Assembly (NCBI GenBank): GCA_000708835.1
Contig: DF237796.1
Coordinates: 5,072-29,277, forward strand
Origin: Klebsormidium nitens
Taxonomy: Eukaryota; Streptophyta; Klebsormidiophyceae; Klebsormidiales; Klebsormidiaceae
Length of the DNA: 24,206 nucleotides
Direction of reading: 5' to 3'
Part shown: in pieces, positions 17,241 through 24,206 of the stretch
Layout: every line of letters starts with the position of its first letter
How positions within the stretch are numbered: position 1 is the stretch's first letter
Made by a program: the position numbers and the translations under genes
The notes under the pieces: model-generated
Databases searched by the model: none
Seen by the model: the letters and a program-made list of their open reading frames with translations, nothing else
Told to the model about the DNA's origin: nothing

Positions 17241-20200
17241 ATGGCGGCCATCAGCACCAGCTGTACCGGTGGCACAATCATCTGGGGAAGGTCCTTTAAG
17301 AGAGAGTTGAGCCGTGGGTATAGGTCCCAACGTTCAGCTGGACACCGTAGCATAACGTGTTCAAGCAATCCCGCACGAAGGGATGTCACTTTCCATGATC
17401 GGGTCCGCGAAATGCGCATGGCAGAAGAATTCCTGCACGATGACCCAAGTGAAATATTGGTTGTGCTTGGTCCGAAAAGCTCAGGCAAATCTGCATTTTT
17501 CGAAAAGTACAAGTTGAAAGCGGAAGCTGAAAAGCGTCAGTCGTTTCTGGCAGTAGATTGCCGCGGGGTCAACTTACAGAGCCCTCAAGACTTGGGCCGG
17601 GAACTCGGCATGGAGTCTGGCAGGCTTCTGAATGCGCTCCCAGTGAATCTGAGAAAGTTTGTCCTAGAAGCATGGCCAGTGTTGCAGCAGCTCAAATTTT
17701 CTGAAAAGATTGCTGATTTCACTGTGGCCCTCCCGGAGCTGAAATCCCTGCTTCAAAAGGACATCAAGAGCGTCGGTGAAGTAATTAGATACTTGAACAC
17801 GGTCCTCACTGCAATTGACGAAGAGCAGGCAGCAGTGGCAAAAACGGGCGGCCTTGTCAAATTTCCCCCAGTCATTCTCATCGATGAGGCCAACAAGTTA
17901 GCAACCTGGGGCGACGAAGGCCAAAAAGATTTACAGGCGCTCCTGGATTGGCTCTTGTTTGTCTCCAAACAAAAGGGCCAAGCGCATGCTGTCCTGGTGA
18001 CCTCAGAGTATGCCTTCAGCGACTGGCTGTCCCAGAGTAAGTAAACTCAAGCTACCAAACAAGCATACCATCAGGTTTGGAAGTTTTCTCAAAATGTGAC
18101 TGCGTATTGACAGGGGAAAAGTGGAAAATACAAGCTGCAGAAGGGTTGGCCTCAGTGGGTGTCAAGCTGTATTGTTCCTACCCTGCTTTGTCATTCTAAT
18201 TTGCAGCTAGGGAACCTGAGGTTGTCTTTGGCTGACCACCTCCATAGATTGCACTTTTAAAAGCAAGGCAATGCTTTACTTCTACAGGGATCCCTGCAGA
18301 GTTTGTGAGAGTCGCGGTCATTGGAAATTTCGAGGAGGGAGATGCGAGGTCCTTCTTTGAGAAAGAAGTTGGGACTCCAGTGGCCGATGCTGAGTGGGAC
18401 ATGTGCCACAAGGTGAACTTGACTGCTCTTGCTTGTCGATACGGGCCCTAGGCAGTGCCTCTTGCTTGTTGAAGTGCGTGGAGTACCTCAAGAAGCCTCT
18501 CTTTAAACTCCAGGCATCCGGCTAGTTCCTGCACTTTTCGCAGTCATGGGCCCGCTTGAATGAGGGGCTGCTGTATACCCTTCCTTTTATGTTTATTGTA
18601 TGGTGTTCCCCCCTACTTTATAATTTTGGTGCTCCATGCAGTTTGAAAGGAACAATTCTATCTTGAACACTTCTGTGAACCAACTTAATCAATGTCAATT
18701 TTTTCCTTGCCAGCTCCTCGACGGAAACGCAGGGTTTCTCAAACGGTGTGCGGGTCCGTTCAGGAGGAAACAAGACATGTCAGCAGGTAAGGGCACCATG
18801 TGTATTGGTAAGGAAAGGCGACTATCTGTGTCAGTTGAGAGACCACTTGGCTTTTACCCCTGGGAAGGGGCACTTAGGATGTTTCTGTGAAGGGGTTCTT
18901 CATATGCTTTTATTGAGAAGGGCACTTTAAGTTTGAGTACTTCTGGGAGGTTTCCAGCCAGCTGCGAATGTGTGTGGAAGGGGAGAGAGTTTGCCCCTAT
19001 GTTCGTGAATGTTCATATGGGCAACAGAGGAAGTATGCAGCACCCAGTTGCCTTTCAATCCTTAGTGGTCTTGAAGAGTGATCTGTGGCTGTGTAAAAAA
19101 AGCCGCCGTATTTACAGTGCACCGAGGTAGGAGGAAAAGTGAACACAACTGTCAATCATATGTAAGCCGCCGTGATTGCTGTTCCTCCTGCTCGGTGCAC
19201 AGCTCAACAGACATGTCAGAATGTACCGCCAGACTTTTGCCCATGTCCACTTAACCTTGTCAGACAAGTGCATGGAGTCAGCTCCTGTTCACACCACTAC
19301 TGCCTGACTTTAGCTTGTTGAACAAGTTGCGTTGGATTATGATCTTCTGATGGCAGGGCTGCATCAGTGACTAGGTCCTCTTAGGTGTTTGTTTGTAATG
19401 GAAATACTTTGCTGGCAAGGGCAGTGGTACATAGGAGCCGTTATGCAGGCAGTAGTCCACATCAACTAGTAGTCCATATCAACTAATGTATACCTGATTG
19501 CTAGTAAGGATGCTCCTTCCTGACCTGTGCGTCCACCACTTGTTTGCAGCGCTTGATGACATCGTGCAGCCGATCAAGTCCGCTGTGCGAAGCTCCGTCA
19601 ATCCCGTCAAGGCTGTGGGATACACGTCAGCAGCATTCTTGACGGTGGCACGCGCCGTGTTGGCTGCTGACGAGAACCGGGTCCCAACGGCAGAGATTCT
19701 GATGCTGCTCAAAGCGCTGGACACGGCAACGAATGAGAATGCCACCCTGCGGGCGCTGGTTCAGTGCAACGTGGTGACTGTGCGCCCCGTCTCGGAGTGG
19801 GCCTTTGACATCCCGCGCAGTTCATTTGGCGACTGGGAGGAGTTGGTGATGGCCCCCTCCGCTGTCCATCTCTGCGCTTGGAAGATGGTCCTGCCGCCAT
19901 TGATACAGGTTCGTCTCATCAACCATCGCAGGAAGTCGAGAGCATTCTGCGTGACTTCTTTGGGAGATGAAAGTGGCAGCAGTAGTACGTATGGTAGCGC
20001 TTGGTAGCGCTTAGGTGGAGGACAGGATGAATATCGACAGCAACCTGTGGGTTACACACTGTTACAATGTCGTCAGTGCCTTATGTGGAGCCTTAAACCT
20101 CAAACACTCTACTGGCTCAGAACAAAACGAGAACTCTGTGGTCGTGTGCTGGACTTGGTTATGTGGTTCTGACACCTCGCTGTGAAGAAACATGAAGTTG

Positions 20201-20535
20201 CTAGATTATGACAGGGGGGCCGTCGATTAAAGCAGTGATTACATGCGACAGGTCTTCCTTTTGACAGCCAGCTTTTGTCTGGCCACTTGTCGAGCTCAGC
20301 ATGCTCAAAAAACAACCTCAAAACAATAGCTGCCTGTGCCCTCTTGCTTTTTCATCTTGCTTTTCATCTTGCTTTCTTACGCCATGTGTTATGTTTCCTT
20401 CCACAGGCTTGGGAAGCAGAGGAGGCCGCAGCGAAGAAGGCCACAGCTTCAGCTGGAGCGTGGGCGCTTCTTGCCCGAGCGTTCAATGCACGAAAGATGA
20501 GCGACAAGGACGACTCAAGTGGAGCGGCCAAATGA
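17241..20535 (+). CDS. P-loop (AAA+/STAND-like) ATPase, organelle-targeted, 493 aa
   Basis: Exons are 17241-18036, 18288-18412, 18714-18786, 19550-19908 and 20407-20535. All are GT-AG with agreeing phases, and the total is 1482 bases. Residues 1-50 are rich in Ser, Arg and Gly with almost no acid, as in a chloroplast or mitochondrial transit peptide. Walker A is GPKSSGKS at 77-84 and Walker B is VILIDE at 211-216. A sensor-1-like VLVTSE lies at 251-256. Then come VIGNFEEGDARSFF (276-289) and LLDGNAGFLKRC (308-319), which correspond to the region after the nucleotide-binding fold in archaeal-type ATPase_2 proteins. The C-terminal 160 residues, including a predicted helix-rich region and an Ala/Lys/Glu-rich end, have no clear assignment. 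It probably hydrolyses ATP as a molecular switch in an organelle; substrate and partners are unknown. The start was chosen at the first ATG. A 57-base upstream extension lacks an ATG. Confidence 0.82.
18413..18713 (+). other. intron 2 of the ATPase gene
   Basis: Donor CACAAG then GTGAAC; acceptor TTCCTTGCCAG. It is joined in phase 0 and contains nothing else that I recognise. Confidence 0.7.
18787..19549 (+). other. intron 3 of the ATPase gene
   Basis: Donor GCAG then GTAAGG; acceptor CTTGTTTGCAG. The split codon is Ala (phase 1). The intron contains an 84-base hairpin at 19117-19200, listed separately. Short open frames here (18636-18890, 18933-19130) look like chance. Confidence 0.7.
19117..19200. 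repeat. intronic foldback, 18-bp stem
   Basis: GTGCACCGAG at 19117-19126 pairs with CTCGGTGCAC at 19191-19200. AGGAGGAA at 19129-19136 pairs with TTCCTCCT at 19182-19189, separated by a 2/1 internal loop. The loop is 45 bases. A GCCGCCGT motif occurs just before the left arm and again in the loop. The size suits either a miRNA precursor or a tiny foldback transposon remnant, and the sequence alone does not decide. Confidence 0.6.
19909..20406 (+). other. intron 4 of the ATPase gene
   Basis: The donor ACAG then GTTCGT at 19909 is weak by consensus. The acceptor is TTTCCTTCCACAG ending at 20406. Phase 0 joining leads to AWEAEEAAAKK and a stop 43 codons later. No other feature is seen inside. 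Confidence 0.6.
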
Positions 20536-22089
20536 GCCGAGCTAGTGCTGCCTACTTGCCCACATGAGCAGGTGAACAGTCTGATACCCTTCGCTCATTC
20601 GTTCAGTCATTCGTATGCATCGTGCGCTCGGTGTCCAGTACTCTGTGGGACCTTGGTTAGGTTAGGGCCGCCTTTAAATTGAGCGCGGGAATGTCTTTAG
20701 CATAGGGTCAAAGCATTTCTCGTTTGTGAAAGCTTCGCTCAACAGTTGCTCGACAGCCTGTGCATGACGAGAAGGGTACCGAGGAGTGAACTTGCTTTGA
20801 GTAAAAAGGGGTAAGGCGCACTATACATGAAAGACTAGAGTTCGCTTTGGCCCCAAAGGGTGTGCTCATTTTGAGCACCCCGACCCTAGTGGCTCGCTGC
20901 AATTTCGTGCAGGGGCCCCAAGGCACCAGGGCGGTCTCTAAATTACTGTGTGCTACATCCAACGGCTGTGCGCGCGTGGCAATCAGACACATGTCCTTGA
21001 GTCGACAGTCCATTCTTGCCATTGGCAGACTCCCATAACCAAACGCCAAACCTGATTCAAGTTTTGAAATATCTTGTGCAGCATGAGGGCAGTGGATGGT
21101 GGCATTAGTTAGGATGCTCCTTCAAAATAGGAGCCTGCGGGGGTCAATCAACGGGCATATTAAGCAAGACTACGAGCTTGAAAACAGAGCCTACAAACCC
21201 CAACAAGCACCAGGGATTTTGTGCGAAGTAGTAGCTCGATAGAGGGTTGCAAAATGCTGATTCGGAGAATCATGGGCATGCGCTTTAGGACGTTTCAAAA
21301 AAGCCAACTAGGAGCGCACGTCTATGTATGTAGAATGTAGCGTCAAACTGCCGGATTGGCCTCCATGCTAAAGTTACTACTGGGGGTCTTGATCAAGTCC
21401 AGTGATTCACTTTAGAAAACCAATAAAAGAAACGGTTTTTTGCTCTTGAGAAACACATCATAGTTACCAACTTAGCATGAGGACTCTTGTTGCGTACTCT
21501 TTTGCAAAACCGTCAGTTCGACAATATGCCCATTGGTGTCACCTTAGTGATTTAGTTGGAGATATACTGCATGATGCAAGTGTATATAAAAATTTGAAGC
21601 GAGCAATCGCTATCGCCATATAGCGAGCTAGGTCCTCGAGGGAATGCGATAATTGAATCTCTGATGACCGCATATTTCAGTGCCAATCGGGTTCCTGCGT
21701 GCATGTTCGAATTGCACAATCATTGTCCGATCATCTTGCAATATACATCGGGCACCAGCATTTTTTATTTGCAAAAGTCTCGGAGCATCCATGCGCTTTC
21801 TAAATATTTGTTCCGGTCACGTCAGGCATGCACTTGATCTTAAAAGGCGTTTACGTTGATGTATAAAGCGGTTCTGTGCTGCACTTAAAAGACCACAGGG
21901 TCACTAGGCCCACCGGCTAGTGAAAGTCAAGCCCACTCTCACTTAACCCATGACCTGTACCCTAATGGTACCGGAGTTATACTAACCGGGACAGCTGTCA
22001 CTACGTATAGCTTTCCAGTAGGAGAAGCTATTGATTGAACTAGGTAACCCAGAATAGCAGGTTGCCTAAAGGAACCAAGTTAGGGTAGA
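20536..22089. other. long intergenic region
   Basis: No gene is supported in this 1.5 kb. It begins with the 3' UTR of the ATPase gene. Small hairpins are present: GTGCTCA/TGAGCAC around 20861-20877 and TCACTAG/CTAGTGA at 21901-21923. Neither has a clear role. The rest is AT-rich, with many stops in all frames. Confidence 0.4.
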
Positions 22090-22560
22090 ATGCGGGCCGT
22101 CGTCGGCGGCAGCGAGGACTTCCGAGCTCTGGTCTTCGAGGGTCTTGGGGCTGCGTTGATGCTGGGAATGAGGATTTAGATTCGGATTGTTGGAATGTAT
22201 GGGCCCGCAATACCGCAAGCCCTGCTGCACAGGCAGCTTCTGTCGGGACAGTCCGACCACAAAGGCCCCATATGCGATCACGTATACCGTAAGAACTTCG
22301 CGATTTTCGTTGTGCCTCACATGGTGCAAAATGGGCAGCGAATTCTGGGTAGTCGGGGCCGCGAAAGCGAGGTGTGCGCCCGGTGTGCGTCCACGCACCT
22401 ACCGGTATATGAAGGAAAGCCGATTACGAGTGCCACTGAATGGGTCACGCCGAGGAGCAGAGCGGGTCAGACAGAACCCTTAGCCATCTATTAAGGCCAC
22501 CGGCTTGGACGGCCGGGGGGACACGTGGCGGCACGGGAGTGGGCAGTTCCGGATTCCAGA
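22090..22560. repeat. dispersed repeat R2
   Basis: This is a shorter, diverged direct copy of R1. It shares GATGCTGGGAATGAGGATTTA near 22157 (R1 GATGCTGGAAATAAGAATTTA), GGCCCGCAATACCGCAAGCC, GTCGGGACAGTCCGACCA, GCGGGTC after AGCAGA near 22456, and GGGGGGACACGTGGCGGCAC at 22517-22536. The GTCGGC-rich middle of R1 is missing. It lies about 500 bases upstream of the next gene start, so both copies are in gene-upstream positions. Confidence 0.65.
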
Positions 22561-23040
22561 TGGTTAGTTGGGGCCAACCATCTGAAGAATGGCATAAAAG
22601 GGACGGCCCAGATATCCCTCGGGAAGGATCGACGGCGATCGGAGCTTTGAGGCAATTTAGCGGCATATTTAGCGGGAGTTTGGATTCAGGTACCGTAGAG
22701 GATTTTCCATTACCGACCCCCTCGGGACTGACCTATGTCACACCGTTTACTTTAGACGCCCCGGCGCTGATCCGGCACGTGTAAGGGACCATAGATATGA
22801 TAATACGTATACTCGCGACGCACTTTTCATCATACGTAATCGCACCCTGAGCCTATACGTGGCGCAATTTATGTTTAGTCCCAAACCTCCGTGACTCTTA
22901 CGCAGCCTTCATGGTCCAGCGCTGTCTATATAAGGCCGATACGGGTCCCGAACCGTTATCATTTCCACATCAGCCATAAGCGAAGATTACTTTCAACCGG
23001 CCGCTAGCTTTGAGCCAAGTCCCGGCCCTGCTCAGGTAGC
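22561..23040 (+). other. upstream region of the zinc/SWIM gene
   Basis: This covers the stretch from repeat R2 to the start codon at 23041. It contains the TATA box listed separately. I see no coding sequence here. Confidence 0.5.
22927..22934 (+). promoter_or_regulatory. TATA box for the zinc/SWIM gene
   Basis: TATATAAG stands 107 bases before the ATG at 23041. A transcription start about 25-35 bases downstream, around 22957-22967, would leave an 80-base leader. The match to the eukaryotic TATA consensus is good and its position suits the gene. Confidence 0.6.
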
Positions 23041-24206
23041 ATGACAGGGGTAGGATCATGCAACCAGACCAAGTTTTGTCCGACCTCATGGAAACAGGTC
23101 TCCACCGGGAAGTTCATTATTGACCCTAGGCTGCTTACAGCTGACTCCACCGCCTTCAAATGTGCAATATGCAAGCAGTCTCTACTCTCTTCTAAAAACG
23201 GAGTCTGCCGGATCTCATTCCGGAAATCTCAGCAAGCAGGTCGCAGCGGATTCGTCATCTCCGGCAAAATGAAAGGCAGCGGCAAGAGCCAGCCAGTGTG
23301 CATCGCTTGCATTGAGCGCTGGGTGGGGAGGGTCTTGGTTACAAAGACCAGCATCAGTGTCGCGCCAGCTGGATGGGTGGGTCCAGCAGAGGTTTGGTTC
23401 TCGCGTACAGATTCGACCGACTCATGGTGCCAGCAGAGAGTGTTGCTTGGAGAAGAGGTCATTCGGCTGCAAATGATGAATGCCAAGAGCATGGAGTCAG
23501 CTGGCGGTAAGCGGATCAAGTCTGCAGCCGAAGCTGCTTTGAACAGGGGGCGTCAGGCTGGACAGATCCCACGAACCCCACACCCGGTAAGTGCTTTTTG
23601 CAGACCTTTTTGTTGCTGGTCAAGGATTTGCAAGAGATAGAGTCTCATCGTTTCAAGCAATCAGCAGCGCCGTCCGGATCTCTAGATTAACCAGCCTAGC
23701 AAAGTCTAAAACTCCTATGGGCCGCATTCATTTAGCTCCTCGAAGAATGTAAGTGTCTGATCTACGTTCTTGCCTCTTGCAGGCCCAATGCAACGTCGAA
23801 GAAGCCCGAGATGCGGGCGGGCAGCTCACGCTTGTGGCTCAAGCTGGTCGGTTCCTGGCCAACCTTATGAGTGGCAATTGCGCAGTCTACAGCATTGACG
23901 AGGAGGGCTCCAGCAGCTATGTGTTTCTGATGACCGCAACGCTGCGAGGCCAAAGCCTCTGGGGCGACCCACCAAGAGCAACGCCTTGCTGGAGACGGTA
24001 TACTGGGACACAATGGGGAACCCGAGTTGCACGTGCAACCGTGGACGTTTGAGCTTTGGCGCAGCATGCGTTCACGTGACTGGTATTGGAAGCGCTCCAG
24101 GAACGTCGGCAATCAAGCCACCGGTCATTTCAGAAGGGGCAACGGGTGGTGGAGGCGCCGTGCAGTGGCGTGGGGCAGAGAGTGTTCGGAGTGTACTGGA
24201 ACGCGA
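23041..24206 (+). CDS. zinc-binding SWIM-type protein, partial, possible frameshift
   Basis: Exon 1 is 23041-23586 (182 codons, phase 0). The donor is ACCCG then GTAAGT. The acceptor CTCTTGCAG opens exon 2 at 23783 in phase 0. Exon 1 has FKCAICKQSL (Cys 41 and 44) and PVCIACIERW (Cys 87 and 90), a pair of C-x2-C knuckles able to bind zinc in a ribbon- or RING-like way; I cannot name the fold. In exon 2 the entry frame reads through AVYSIDEEGSSSYVF but stops at 24050-24052. In the frame one base back, SCTCNRG...GAACVHV gives C-x-C-x10-C-x-H, a SWIM zinc motif (24028-24075), open to the window end. So either one base is lost or gained between about 23921 and 24019, or a very short intron is missed, or the gene is decaying. 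SWIM domains occur in MULE/FAR1-type and other nucleic-acid-binding proteins. The gene continues beyond the window. Confidence 0.6.

Noticed and set aside
1-24206. CRISPR array or bacterial-type operon
   Set aside because: No regular repeat-spacer series; the periodic repeats at 5361-6765 copy exon edges, and the genes are intron-split and eukaryotic.

Overview
This is eukaryotic nuclear DNA from a compact, GC-rich plant-type genome. Genes are split by GT-AG introns of roughly 250 to 1200 bases, exons are clearly richer in G+C than introns, one promoter has a plant-like TATA box, and there are no bacterial operons or ribosome binding sites. A green-lineage organism, possibly a streptophyte alga of the Klebsormidium kind, fits best, but this is an inference from style and not from a diagnostic gene. 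Region by region: 1-2766 holds no gene I can support, apart from probable 5' leader sequence. 2767-9482 (+) is a five-exon gene for a 921-residue protein with four RRM-like domains and a Ser/Pro/Gly-rich tail. 10378-12180 (-) is a broken gene of the PrimPol-type primase family, with all three catalytic motifs and the C/H/C/C zinc site still readable but spread over shifted frames. 12119-13530 is a 707-base tandem duplication that copies the 5' end of that primase gene and carries four of the window's six small palindromic repeats. 13867-15766 (-) is a five-exon gene for an unrecognised hydrophilic protein of 217 residues. 15924-16135 is a miniature inverted-repeat element with 45-base terminal repeats. 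16500-17150 and 22090-22560 are two diverged direct copies of a dispersed repeat, each just upstream of a gene. 17241-20535 (+) is a five-exon gene for a 493-residue P-loop ATPase with a probable organelle transit peptide. 23041 to the window end (+) is the start of a zinc-binding, SWIM-type protein whose SWIM motif lies in a shifted frame. The genes do not form an obvious common pathway. The most unusual structure is in the RRM gene. Its splice junctions are surrounded, on the intron side only, by tandem echo copies spaced 148-175 bases apart: three copies of an acceptor plus the first part of exon 3 lie upstream of that exon, and four copies of its last part plus donor lie downstream. Further single echoes occur at exon 2 and exon 4. 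A process that repeatedly duplicates nucleosome-sized segments, surviving only where splicing hides it, would explain this. The second notable set is the family of palindromic elements whose arms change in step between copies.
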